Below, piece after piece: positions 1 to 7,073 of a DNA stretch of 19,567 bases. The notes under the pieces are model-generated. The model did no database searches, had not been told where the DNA came from, and saw only the letters and a program-made list of their open reading frames with translations. Every line of letters starts with the position of its first letter. Position 1 is the stretch's first letter. The position numbers were made by a program, and so were the translations under genes. Source of the stretch: an uncultured Clostridia bacterium (GTDB taxonomy: Bacteria; Bacillota; Clostridia; Christensenellales; Pumilibacteraceae); contig CAKQVV010000023.1 of the NCBI GenBank assembly GCA_934277845.1, positions 1 through 19,567 on the forward strand, written 5' to 3'.

Positions 1-39
1 ATTTTCAAACTGTCATAATTTAATCTGACAATACGTTAC

Positions 40-231
40 TTATTCTCCGCAACCGCATCCGCAATCGCCGGCACCCGGCTTTTCGCTCTGCGACTTGTCG
101 TTACCGTCGCAATTACAAATGTCCGTCATATTGCTTTTTACCTTGCTCGCCATCTTTCTGGCTTTCGGGTTGGAAGCAATCATTGCACCGGCAACCGCGC
201 CGATAGTAATACCTAAAAACAAATCTTTCAT
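40..231 (-). CDS. Small YtxH-like membrane-anchored protein with Cys-rich tail
   Basis: A 63-residue protein of unknown function. Residues about 4-20 (LFLGITIGAVAGAMIAS) form one glycine/alanine-rich hydrophobic segment of the glycine-zipper type found at the N-terminus of YtxH-like proteins. A short basic stretch (KARKMASKVKSN) follows. The last 25 or so residues are polar and contain CNCDG and, near the end, DCGCGCGE, giving six cysteines in the tail. That is unusual for a YtxH-like protein and could bind metal or an Fe-S cluster; this is inference only. The start is set by an AGGAGGT ribosome binding site (bases 236-243) placed well before the ATG. It lies 104 bases downstream of iscU on the same strand, so it may be read through from the isc operon or use its own weak promoter. 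Real gene likely; function not recognised. Confidence 0.75.
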   Translation of the reverse strand: MKDLFLGITIGAVAGAMIASNPKARKMASKVKSNMTDICNCDGNDKSQSEKPGAGDCGCGCGE

Positions 232-291
232 AAATACCTCCTACGATTATTTTGCGTGTTTAATCGTCGGTTTATAACGCAAAAAAAAATA

Positions 292-320
292 ATTATAAGG
301 AAATATTTGTAAAAATTTAA
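292..320 (-). promoter_or_regulatory. Possible promoter of the Cys-tailed small protein
   Basis: Reading the minus strand, a perfect TATAAT (292-297) lies 17 bases after TTAAAT (315-320), which matches only half of the -35 consensus. The region is very AT-rich, so a chance match is possible. The rest of the iscU to small-gene gap (232-335) shows only a weak AT-rich inverted repeat (309-315 with 325-331) and no good terminator. Confidence 0.3.
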
Positions 321-335
321 CGTCTTTTTACGGAA

Positions 336-722
336 TTACGCTTCGGGATGCTCCGCCTTGTATTTTGTAAGATAATCGTTGATCGCCGCTTTGATCGCTT
401 CTTCCGCCAGAACCGAGCAGTGCAGTTTTTGCGCGGGGAGTCCGCCGAGTTTTTCAACGACTTCCGCGTTGGTAAGCTTGAGAGCTTCGTCCACGGTCTT
501 GCCTTTAATCATGGTGGTCGCGATCGAACTTGTAGCTATTGCGGCAGCACAACCGAACGTCTGGAAACTGACGTCCTCGATGATATTGTTTTCGATCTTC
601 ATGTAGATTTTCATAATATCGCCGCAAACGGCATTACCTACGGTACCGACGGCATTGGCATCCTTCATCTCGCCCACGTTGTGCGGATTCTGAAATTCTT
701 TTACGACGCGTTCGTTATACAT
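336..722 (-). CDS. iscU: Fe-S cluster assembly scaffold IscU (NifU N-terminal type)
   Basis: Scaffold on which IscS-derived sulfur and iron are assembled into [2Fe-2S]/[4Fe-4S] clusters in the cytoplasm before transfer to apoproteins. The 128-residue product has the three invariant cysteines and partners: C33 with D35 in AVCGDIMKIY, C58 in QTFGCAAAIA, and H101-C102 in KLHCSVLAEE. This is the single-domain IscU form, without the ferredoxin-like or C-terminal NifU domains. An in-frame ATG at 746 would add eight residues. The ATG at 722 is preferred because the family normally begins MY(N/S)E(R/K)V and an AAAGGAG site sits eight bases upstream. It overlaps the iscS stop codon by eight bases (ATGTATAA), suggesting translational coupling and one mRNA with iscR and iscS. 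Confidence 0.95.
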   Translation of the reverse strand: MYNERVVKEFQNPHNVGEMKDANAVGTVGNAVCGDIMKIYMKIENNIIEDVSFQTFGCAAAIATSSIATTMIKGKTVDEALKLTNAEVVEKLGGLPAQKLHCSVLAEEAIKAAINDYLTKYKAEHPEA

Positions 723-1899
723 TTTTGGTTTCTCCTTTGAATTCATAAAACAGCGGCGACATGTCGCGCAGTTTATTTACAATTTCTTTAAGTTTATCCA
801 CGGTGTAATCGACTTCTTCCATGGTGTTGTCACGTCCGAAACTGAATCTTATCGAACCGTGAGCCTTCTCTATCGGAAGTCCGGTGGCAAGAAGAACGTG
901 CGACGGTTCGAGCGATCCGGACGAGCAAGCCGAACCGGATGAACATGCAATACCCGCAAGGTCGAGCGACATAAGTATCGATTCGCCCTCGATAAATTCA
1001 AACGAGAAGTTTGCATTCTGCGGCAAACGGTCGATTTCGTCGCCGTTGTATACGACATACGGGATCTCTTTTTTGACACGCTCGACGAAACGATCTCTCA
1101 TTCCTTTAATATAAACGTAATTATCGTCGAGGTGATTGATTGCTTTTTCGAGAGCCGCCGCCATGCCGACTACCGCCGGAACGTTGGTCGTACCGCCACG
1201 CATCGTGCGTTCCTGATGCCCGCCGGTCATAAACTTGTCGGGTTTTGTACCGCTCTTTATATAAAGAACGCCGATGCCCTTCGGTCCGTAAAATTTATGT
1301 CCGGAGAAAGACATAAGGTCGACACCGAGATCCCGAACGTTCACCGGTATCGCACCCATCGCCTGTACGGCATCGGTATGGAAGAAAACTCCGCGCTCGT
1401 GCGCGATTTCCGCCAGTTCTCTAACCGGCTCGATCGTTCCGATTTCATTGTTGGCGAGCATTACGGACACGAGAATCGTTTTATCCGTAATCGCATTTCT
1501 CAAATCGTCGGGTTTGACTTTACCCTTGTTATCTACGGGTAAATAAGTAATCTCGAAACCAAACTCCTGAAGTTGTTTACACGACGCAAGAATCGCGGCG
1601 TGTTCAATACTGCTGGTGATGATGTGATTACCCTTTTCGCGCATCTTCATCGCCATGCCTTTGATTGCCCAGTTATCAGCCTCGGTACCGCCGGAAGTAA
1701 AATAAATTTCCGTGGGCTTTGCTCCGATAAGCGACGCGATCTTTCTTCGCGCTTCGTCTACGGCATACGCGCTTTCCTGTCCGGATGCGTGCATGCTGTT
1801 TGCGTTACCGAACTTTTCCGTAAAGTACGGCATCATGATTTTCAGCACTTCGGGATCGAGCGGAGTCGTTGCCGAATGGTCAAGATATATTCTTTTCAT
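715..1899 (-). CDS. iscS: Cysteine desulfurase IscS/NifS
   Basis: PLP-dependent enzyme that takes sulfur from L-cysteine, releasing alanine, and passes the persulfide to IscU. The 394-residue length is typical of group I desulfurases. Visible landmarks are the N-terminal YLDHSATTPLD (5-15), H100 in SIEHAA, D176 in HTDAVQ, the PLP lysine K202 in SGHKFYG, and the catalytic cysteine C325 in SSGSACSSGSLEPS. The ATG is one base after the iscR stop and is preceded by GAGGT. The downstream iscU overlaps its end. The order regulator-desulfurase-scaffold is common in Clostridia, where it serves general Fe-S biogenesis. It could equally be named nifS; no nitrogenase genes are visible, so a housekeeping role is favoured. 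Confidence 0.96.
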   Translation of the reverse strand: MKRIYLDHSATTPLDPEVLKIMMPYFTEKFGNANSMHASGQESAYAVDEARRKIASLIGAKPTEIYFTSGGTEADNWAIKGMAMKMREKGNHIITSSIEHAAILASCKQLQEFGFEITYLPVDNKGKVKPDDLRNAITDKTILVSVMLANNEIGTIEPVRELAEIAHERGVFFHTDAVQAMGAIPVNVRDLGVDLMSFSGHKFYGPKGIGVLYIKSGTKPDKFMTGGHQERTMRGGTTNVPAVVGMAAALEKAINHLDDNYVYIKGMRDRFVERVKKEIPYVVYNGDEIDRLPQNANFSFEFIEGESILMSLDLAGIACSSGSACSSGSLEPSHVLLATGLPIEKAHGSIRFSFGRDNTMEEVDYTVDKLKEIVNKLRDMSPLFYEFKGETKNV

Positions 1900-1900
1900 A

Positions 1901-2305
1901 TTACCTCACACAACTGTAATCTTTAATCATATCGCCAATCGTAGCGGACGCCAGAAAATTATCTATGCCTTCGTACAACCTCTTGAATATAATCCTGTTC
2001 GGACAATACGCGTCGGGACAATTCCCGCCCACGCAATCGGTGATATCGAACGAATCCCCGAGCGCGGCAAGCACTTCTTTGACGCTCACCTGTTCGGGCG
2101 GTCGGGAAAGATAATAGCCGCCTTGCGCGCCTCTTACGCTATCGACTATCTCGCCTTTTCTCAACATTATAAGAAGTTGTCCGAGATATTTTTCGCTGAG
2201 GTCGGTTTGCTTTACGAGCGTGGAAAGCGAAACCGGTTTATCATAAGCTAAACCGATCAGAAACGTTATCCTCAGCCCGTAACGAGCACGTGTAGACAGT
2301 TTCAA
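1901..2305 (-). CDS. iscR: Rrf2-family Fe-S regulator IscR
   Basis: A 134-residue winged-helix transcription factor of the Rrf2 family. The N-terminus MKLSTRARYGLR and the recognition region LSEKYLGQLLIMLRKGEIVDS are typical, and the wing carries VRGAQGGYYLSRPP (58-70). C91, C96 and C101, in DCVGGNCPDAYC, are spaced like cluster ligands and suggest a [2Fe-2S]-sensing IscR rather than a cluster-free CymR-type protein. Translation starts at TTG (2305-2303): no ATG lies in the right place and the family N-terminus begins there. The weak upstream GGTAGGGA and the TTG suggest modest translation. It heads the iscR-iscS-iscU operon and has a strong promoter with a palindrome over the likely start of transcription, so autoregulation is likely but inferred. 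Confidence 0.93.
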   Translation of the reverse strand: MKLSTRARYGLRITFLIGLAYDKPVSLSTLVKQTDLSEKYLGQLLIMLRKGEIVDSVRGAQGGYYLSRPPEQVSVKEVLAALGDSFDITDCVGGNCPDAYCPNRIIFKRLYEGIDNFLASATIGDMIKDYSCVR

Positions 2306-2322
2306 TCCAATCCCTACCTTTT

Positions 2323-2330
2323 TACTAGTA
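2323..2330. promoter_or_regulatory. Possible IscR operator (TACTAGTA palindrome)
   Basis: An 8-base perfect palindrome, TACTAGTA, lies directly after the -10 element at the expected transcription start of iscR, inside the AT-rich stretch ATATACTAGTAAAAAGG. Rrf2 proteins commonly bind palindromes overlapping their own promoters. The position, not a proven motif, is the evidence; an 8-mer could occur by chance. Confidence 0.35.
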
Positions 2331-2337
2331 TATCTAT

Positions 2338-2366
2338 ATTATAATTACCTTATTCCTGACTGTCAA
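2338..2366 (-). promoter_or_regulatory. Consensus sigma-A promoter of iscR-iscS-iscU
   Basis: On the minus strand TTGACA (2366-2361) and TATAAT (2343-2338) are both perfect and separated by exactly 17 bases. Transcription should start near 2331, giving a leader of about 25 bases before the TTG start of iscR. A promoter this strong in front of a repressor with a poor start codon fits a unit kept in check by repression. Confidence 0.88.
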
Positions 2367-2391
2367 GCATTTTTTACAAAAAAAAGACGAT

Positions 2392-2425
2392 AAAAAGCTT
2401 CGGAAACCGCAACACTTCCGAAGTT
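2392..2425 (-). terminator. Rho-independent terminator after recG
   Basis: On the minus strand, CTTCGGAA (2423-2416) pairs with TTCCGAAG (2405-2398) around a ten-base loop, extended by weak flanking pairs, and is followed by C-TTTTT and then further T-rich sequence. It sits about 65 bases beyond the recG stop and before the iscR promoter, so it separates the two units. Confidence 0.8.
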
Positions 2426-2490
2426 TCTTCTGGAGTTATTAAATTTTAACATATCAGCAATTTTCCATACAGGGAAGTTAATTAAACTCA

Positions 2491-4491
2491 TCAGTTAAGC
2501 GTCAATTTATTGAAGAATTCACTCTTCCCGCCTGACAAAGATTTTTTGATTTTGTCAACGGCGACAGGATCGAGCAACATATCTTCTTTTATAGATTTGC
2601 ATAGCGCGATCAGATCGGGATCGGACGGGAAACTTCCGCCGTTACCGTGCTGGCTATACCCGATAAAATCGCCCGCACCGCGCGCACGGAAATCGTATTC
2701 GGCAAGTTCGAATCCGTCGGAGCACGAAATAAACTTATCGAGCCGCGCCAGAGTGTCCGGATTGTCAGTAGACGAGAGAACGAAACAGAATGAATCTATT
2801 TTGCCTCGCCCGACTCTTCCGCGAAGTTGATGGAGTTGCGAAAGTCCAAACCTGTCCGAATCGTAAATTACCATTGTCGTGGCTTTTCCGACATCGATTC
2901 CTACTTCTATTACCGTTGTGGCAACGAGTATTTTTACTTCGCCCGCTGCAAATTTACGCATATTTTCGTTTCGCTCGGTTTCCTTTTGCTGTCCGTGCAC
3001 AAGTGCAATATCGCTGCCGAAACGCGATTTATAACGATCGTAAATTTTTTCCGCATTATTCTTTTCGTCATCGTTGTCGCCGGAAATTCTCGGTACAACA
3101 ATATATGTTTGCTCACCGCCGGCAGTTTTTGCCGCAATGTAATCCCACATACCTTTTTCCCGTTCGCGCGGAACAATTCTGGTGGTAATCTTCGCTTTAC
3201 CGGCAGGTAATTCGTCAATGACGAGTCTGTCGAGATCCGCAAATAACGTGAGCGCAAGCGTCCTCGGAATAGGCGTTGCGGACATAACGATCGCATCGGC
3301 TCCTTTTGATTTGTTTTCCAGTGCCGCACGTTGCGCAACGCCGAAACGGTGTTGTTCGTCGGCAATAACAAGCGACAAATTCTCGAATTTTACGTCGTCG
3401 GAAATGATCGCGTGAGTGCCGAATATGCAATCGTAATTGCCCGCCGAGATATTAAACAACGCCTCGTCGCGTTCGCGTTTTGTCATCGCTCCGGAAATAT
3501 ATCCGCACCGAAGCCCGAGTTTTTCGAGAAATTCTATCGCGTTGCGGTAATGTTGCCTGGCGAGAATTTCGGTCGGAGCCATCAGTGCGGACTGATAACC
3601 GGAAAGCGCGGCGTAATACATACACAGCATTGCCACCACCGTTTTACCGCAACCGACGTCGCCTTCAAGCAAAGCGTTCACTTTCTTCTTCGACGAAAAA
3701 CCTTTCACGAGCGTATCCAAACTGCGTTTTTGCGCCGACGTCAGTTCATACGGGAGCGACGCTACCGCCGCATCAAGTTCTGCTTTTTTATCTTTATATA
3801 TATAGGTACGCGCATCGCTGTCCGATGCCTTAATAAGCGAATACGCCGCAAGCATGTAGGATAATCTCTCTATCGACAACAATCTTTGTGCGGCTACTAC
3901 TTCTCTCATGCTTTTCGGAAAATGAATCGACGAAAACGCTTCGTCCATGTTTCCGAGCTCATACTTTTCGCTTATTCTGTCGGGAATATAACTGTCAACG
4001 CTCACCGCATTCAACGCCGCTTTGATCGCCTCGGATATCAGCGCGGAATTTACTTTTCCTATCGGCTTATAAGAAGGAATAACGGGCGGTTCGTTTCCTG
4101 TGAATTTTATAAGTTCCGGCGCGACGATTTCATAAGTCGACTTGAACTTCTTTAATTTGCCGGCAATATAGTAATATCTTTCGGGTACTATGTTTTTTGC
4201 CATGAACGGCTGATTGAACCAACTGCACCACACTGTCTTTCCGTCGTAAACAAATTTGACTTTTACAAGACTAAGGCGTTTCCTGATATAAACGACTTTC
4301 GGCATTTCGTGAGTGCAAGCGCAAATAACCGCGCGATCGCCTTCTTTTGCGATTTCGAGTTTCGTGAGATCGGACGTATCGATATACCGCGACGGGAAAT
4401 ATGTTATGAGATCTTCCGGAGAATCGAATCCTGCCGCTTTGAGCGCAGCCGTTCGTTTTTCGCCGAAACCTTTTATGTCGGAAAATTTCAT
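2491..4491 (-). CDS. recG: ATP-dependent DNA helicase RecG
   Basis: Superfamily 2 helicase that remodels stalled replication forks and branched DNA in recombination and repair. The 666-residue length is normal. An N-terminal helical and OB-fold wedge domain (about 1-240; KGFGEKRTAALKAAG at 7-21) is followed by helicase motifs: Walker A GDVGCGKT (277-284), motif II DEQH (378-381), motif III SATPIPRT (404-411), and RGRVGRG of motif VI. The C-terminal ARGAGDFIGYSQHG block is specific to RecG. The ATG has GGAGG six to ten bases upstream (4497-4501). Here recG follows the fakA-like gene after a 299-base gap with a terminator and DnaA boxes, so it seems to be transcribed separately. No clear -35/-10 pair was found in front of it. 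Confidence 0.97.
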   Translation of the reverse strand: MKFSDIKGFGEKRTAALKAAGFDSPEDLITYFPSRYIDTSDLTKLEIAKEGDRAVICACTHEMPKVVYIRKRLSLVKVKFVYDGKTVWCSWFNQPFMAKNIVPERYYYIAGKLKKFKSTYEIVAPELIKFTGNEPPVIPSYKPIGKVNSALISEAIKAALNAVSVDSYIPDRISEKYELGNMDEAFSSIHFPKSMREVVAAQRLLSIERLSYMLAAYSLIKASDSDARTYIYKDKKAELDAAVASLPYELTSAQKRSLDTLVKGFSSKKKVNALLEGDVGCGKTVVAMLCMYYAALSGYQSALMAPTEILARQHYRNAIEFLEKLGLRCGYISGAMTKRERDEALFNISAGNYDCIFGTHAIISDDVKFENLSLVIADEQHRFGVAQRAALENKSKGADAIVMSATPIPRTLALTLFADLDRLVIDELPAGKAKITTRIVPREREKGMWDYIAAKTAGGEQTYIVVPRISGDNDDEKNNAEKIYDRYKSRFGSDIALVHGQQKETERNENMRKFAAGEVKILVATTVIEVGIDVGKATTMVIYDSDRFGLSQLHQLRGRVGRGKIDSFCFVLSSTDNPDTLARLDKFISCSDGFELAEYDFRARGAGDFIGYSQHGNGGSFPSDPDLIALCKSIKEDMLLDPVAVDKIKKSLSGGKSEFFNKLTLN

Positions 4492-4621
4492 TCGTTCCTC
4501 CGAAAATTCTGTCTGAAAACGCGTAGCGGATTATTTTTCTACGATTCAAGTCACTGCTCGTCGTTATCTCGTCGTAGTTTTCTCAAACTCATACTGTTTG
4601 ACACTTGTAAAAGTTATACAC

Positions 4622-4755
4622 TTATCCACATAGTTATCCACATTACCGTGGATATCCGCTAAATTCAATGTGGATTTATTGTTTCACGGTGTTTCACAAT
4701 CACTATCGCAAACCTCAACCGATAATAAAAAGTTACCCACCTGTTTTGTGGATAA
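4622..4755. promoter_or_regulatory. DnaA-box cluster upstream of recG
   Basis: Three perfect copies of the DnaA-binding 9-mer TTATCCACA lie in 134 bases: plus strand at 4622-4630 and 4634-4642 (head to tail, 12-base period) and minus strand at 4747-4755. Two-mismatch copies appear at 4614-4622 (TTATACACT), 4647-4655 (minus, ATATCCACG), 4669-4677 (minus, AAATCCACA) and 4733-4741 (TTACCCACC). A given 9-mer on either strand is expected about once per 131 kb, so this clustering is not chance. The rest of the 4492-4790 gap is AT-rich and has the fakA terminator hairpin. Whether the site titrates DnaA, controls recG, or starts replication cannot be told from sequence; see findings. Confidence 0.75.
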
Positions 4756-4761
4756 CTTTTT
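4727..4761 (-). terminator. Probable terminator of the asp23-fakA unit
   Basis: On the minus strand, AAAAAGTTATCCAC (4761-4748) pairs with GTGGGTAACTTTTT (4740-4727) around a seven-base loop. As RNA all 14 pairs form, counting one U-G wobble, and the 3' arm ends in a run of U followed by UUAUUAUC-like sequence. It lies 30 bases past the fakA-like stop. A smaller hairpin (4778-4784 with 4789-4795) overlaps that stop codon. The stem is AU-rich, so efficiency may be moderate. One arm contains a perfect DnaA box. Confidence 0.6.
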
Positions 4762-4790
4762 CATTGCGATTTTAAACAATAACCTCGTGG

Positions 4791-6431
4791 TTATTCCAAC
4801 GACACGATATAGTAGTACAAAGGCTGTCCGCCGAAATGAATATCGACATCACATTTATTATACTTTGCGGCAAGTTCGTCCGCAATCGAAGTCGCTTCTT
4901 CTTCGGAAACATTGTTACCGAAATATAACGTAATGTTAGTCACTTCATTATCCATCATCTTGTCTACAAGTTCGGTCGTAACCTTGTTTACGTTCTCTCC
5001 TTTTGCAACGATGGACTTGGAGTCGATACCGATGATGTCTCCCTCTTTAAGATCGAAATTATCGACCTGCGTAGAACGAACGGCGTAAGTAACCATACCG
5101 GCACGAACATACTGCATTGCATCGTTCATGTTCGTTTCGTTGTTGGAAACGGTATCTTCGGGATTGAACGCCAGCACGGCAGACAAGCCCTGCGGAATAT
5201 TGTGCGAAGGAATTATGTGAAGTTTGCGCTTTGAGAGCGCCTTTGCCTGCTCCGCCGCAAGAATGATATTCTTGTTGTTGGGAAGAACGAACACATCTTT
5301 CGCAAGTACTTTGTCGCAAGCCTTTGCGATATCGTCCGCGCTCGGATTCATGGTCTGACCGCCTTCGATAACGTTGTCGACCAGAAGATCTTTGAATATC
5401 GTGGACAAGCCTTCGCCCGCGCACACGGAAACAATGCCGTAAGGTTTGAGTTCTTCTTTCTTCTGCCCGATAAGCGCGCGATTTTGTTCCAGCATATTCT
5501 CGATCTTCAATCTGTCGAGTTCGCCGAGTTCGAGCGCATAGGTAAGAGCGACGCCGGGTTCGTTGGTGTGGACGTGTACCTTCACCATCGAAAGATCGCC
5601 GATGACAAGCACACAGTCACCGATCGTCATCAGGTTCTCGCGGAACTTGTCGATATCGGCTTCGGTAGTTTTTTTATAAAGATTGATTATAAAGAATTCG
5701 GTGCAATAAGCATAAGCAATATCGGCAAGATCGTTATAATCAAAATGCGACTTTTCGCTGTACTTTTCATCATCGACCTGAACTTTGTCATCAAACGCAA
5801 GCGAAACGTCTTCCGTACCGAGAAGGACGTGATAGAACCCCTGGAAAATGATCAGCAAGCCTCTCCCGCCCGCATCTACAACACCGGCTTTTTTCAGCAC
5901 GGGAAGCATCTCCGGAGTCTTTTTCAGCATTTCCTCGCCGGCTTCTATTATGCGATTAAAGAAATCGTCGATCTCGATATTCTTTTTGGTTATCTTCTCG
6001 GCATGTTCGCTCATTGCGCGAACTACCGTAAGTATCGTTCCTTCTTTCGGTTTGGTAACCGCTTTATACGCGATTTCAGTGCCTTTTGCGAGTGCTTTTG
6101 CAAAATTTTTGGAAGTGATTTCGTCTTTACAGGTCGACAAAACGTCGGAAATTCCCTTCAATATCTGACTGGTAATAACGCCGCTGTTGCCTCTCGCGCC
6201 TCTCAATGCACCTTTTGCCATCGCTCCACAAAGTGCGTCGATGTTATTGCTGGGGCAAGCCGAAACTTCTTTTGCCGCCGAAAACATCGTGAGCGACATG
6301 TTTGTGCCGGTATCGCCGTCGGGAACCGGGAAAACATTAAGAGAGTCGACATGTTCTTTATTTATATCAAGGAGCTTTGCACCGTTTAAAATCATTTTAC
6401 GAAGCATTGCACCGTTAATGGATTTCTGCAT
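4791..6431 (-). CDS. fakA: Fatty acid kinase catalytic subunit FakA (YloV/DhaL-like)
   Basis: In the FakA family the protein phosphorylates a fatty acid held by a FakB (DegV-like) partner, giving acyl-phosphate for phospholipid synthesis. The 546-residue length matches. The N-terminal DhaL-like kinase domain (about 1-200) shows NVFPVPDGDTGTNMSLTM (32-49), with the metal/ATP-binding aspartates, and RGNSGVITSQ (80-89). A middle domain contains C243 and H286/H288 in VHVHTNEPG, positions that bind zinc in characterised FakA. The C-terminal half (about 330-546) is the YloV-type domain. ATG preceded by GGAGG (6437-6441). It follows the asp23-like gene as in many Firmicutes. No FakB gene is in the window; these are usually elsewhere. 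The fakA name rests on family similarity. Confidence 0.88.
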   Translation of the reverse strand: MQKSINGAMLRKMILNGAKLLDINKEHVDSLNVFPVPDGDTGTNMSLTMFSAAKEVSACPSNNIDALCGAMAKGALRGARGNSGVITSQILKGISDVLSTCKDEITSKNFAKALAKGTEIAYKAVTKPKEGTILTVVRAMSEHAEKITKKNIEIDDFFNRIIEAGEEMLKKTPEMLPVLKKAGVVDAGGRGLLIIFQGFYHVLLGTEDVSLAFDDKVQVDDEKYSEKSHFDYNDLADIAYAYCTEFFIINLYKKTTEADIDKFRENLMTIGDCVLVIGDLSMVKVHVHTNEPGVALTYALELGELDRLKIENMLEQNRALIGQKKEELKPYGIVSVCAGEGLSTIFKDLLVDNVIEGGQTMNPSADDIAKACDKVLAKDVFVLPNNKNIILAAEQAKALSKRKLHIIPSHNIPQGLSAVLAFNPEDTVSNNETNMNDAMQYVRAGMVTYAVRSTQVDNFDLKEGDIIGIDSKSIVAKGENVNKVTTELVDKMMDNEVTNITLYFGNNVSEEEATSIADELAAKYNKCDVDIHFGGQPLYYYIVSLE

Positions 6432-6483
6432 TTTATCCTCCGATGGATTTTAGAAAAAAATCTTTATTACTATGGAATAGCGA

Positions 6484-6834
6484 TTAAACGCGTACTCCGA
6501 GTACGTTCACGTTAATTGTGTCCACTACCATACCGGTGAACTTTTCGACGTCGTATTTGACCGTCTTTTTCAAAGTTTGCGCGACTGCGTCGATAGACAC
6601 GCCGTATTTCATAACGACGTACAGATCGATAAATATTCTGTCTCCGTTCGTAAGCACGCGGACGCCGCGCGAATTTTTTTTCCTTTTGAGCAAATCCGAA
6701 AAACTATCGGACAAATTTTTAGGCACGAGATCGACTACTCCGTAACACTCGAGAGCGGAACTTCCGGCTACCTCGGCTATGGCTTCTTCGGTAACGGTGA
6801 TCCGTCCGTAAGCGTTTACGGTATTGACGCTCAT
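6484..6834 (-). CDS. Asp23/Gls24 family envelope stress protein (YloU-like)
   Basis: A 116-residue Asp23/Gls24-family (DUF322) protein. The N-terminus VNAYGRITVTEEAIAEVAG and the central ECYGVVDLVP are typical, as is the C-terminal alternation of beta-strands and charged helices (VRVLTNGDRIFIDLYVVMKYG; VNVNVLGVRV). Family members form soluble or membrane-associated filaments linked to cell-envelope homeostasis, with no known catalytic activity. It lies directly upstream of the fakA-like gene (52-base gap), a pairing conserved across Firmicutes and suggesting an envelope or lipid role. An AGGAGG site lies before the ATG, and a good sigma-A promoter is upstream, divergent from rpmB. Confidence 0.92.
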   Translation of the reverse strand: MSVNTVNAYGRITVTEEAIAEVAGSSALECYGVVDLVPKNLSDSFSDLLKRKKNSRGVRVLTNGDRIFIDLYVVMKYGVSIDAVAQTLKKTVKYDVEKFTGMVVDTINVNVLGVRV

Positions 6835-6872
6835 ATTGCCTCCTGCGGTAATTATATGTACACCGCTGATTT

Positions 6873-6901
6873 ATTTTAACCTAATTTAACAAATAAAGCA
6901 A
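6873..6901 (-). promoter_or_regulatory. Sigma-A-type promoter of asp23-fakA
   Basis: On the minus strand TTGCTT (6901-6896) and TAAAAT (6878-6873) are spaced by 17 bases, about 40 bases before the asp23-like start codon. It diverges from the rpmB promoter about 100 bases away. The sequence between the two promoters is AT-rich and shows no other recognised element. Confidence 0.7.
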
Positions 6902-7003
6902 GGGATTTTAAGCCGTTTTTAGTAAAAAAGTTGATATTTTGCATTTTAATACCCCGATTCTCCTCATGAAACAAAAAAATTTCGTTAAAGTTATCGTTTT
7001 TGC

Positions 7004-7032
7004 TTGCCTTAAACTCTTAAACGTGTTACAAT
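7004..7032 (+). promoter_or_regulatory. Sigma-A promoter of rpmB
   Basis: TTGCCT (7004-7009) and TACAAT (7027-7032) are 17 bases apart. The predicted start lies about 35 bases before the rpmB ATG, and a strong GGAGGTG ribosome binding site (7062-7068) follows. The arrangement gives rpmB its own transcript, opposite in direction to all other genes here. Confidence 0.8.
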
Positions 7033-7073
7033 AACACGGTAAGTCAATTTTTCCTTTTAACGGAGGTGTCACT

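Noticed and set aside
1..39. Inverted TGTCA/TGACA bases at the left edge as a terminator or operator
   Set aside because: Five-base arms in AT-rich sequence at a cut edge; too little to support.
309..331. Inverted repeat GTAAAAA/TTTTTAC after iscU as terminator
   Set aside because: Only one G-C pair per arm, so too weak; likely composition effect in an AT-rich gap.
336..746. Longer iscU start at 746
   Set aside because: The extra eight residues MNSKEKPK lie within the ribosome binding site and iscS overlap; the AAAGGAG and family N-terminus support 722.
4557..4575. Direct repeat CTCGTCGT with 11-base spacing upstream of recG, considered as DnaA-trio or origin unwinding element
   Set aside because: The pattern does not follow the repeated T/A-A-G/A trio rule and is not next to the perfect boxes in the needed order.
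4598..4626. TTGACA on the plus strand in the recG upstream gap as a promoter
   Set aside because: No -10 element at 16-18 bases, and it would only give RNA running into the 3' end of the oppositely oriented fakA-like gene.
6835..7073. Riboswitch or leader RNA in the asp23/rpmB divergent region
   Set aside because: No recognised conserved core or paired structure; only the two promoters and ribosome binding sites are visible.
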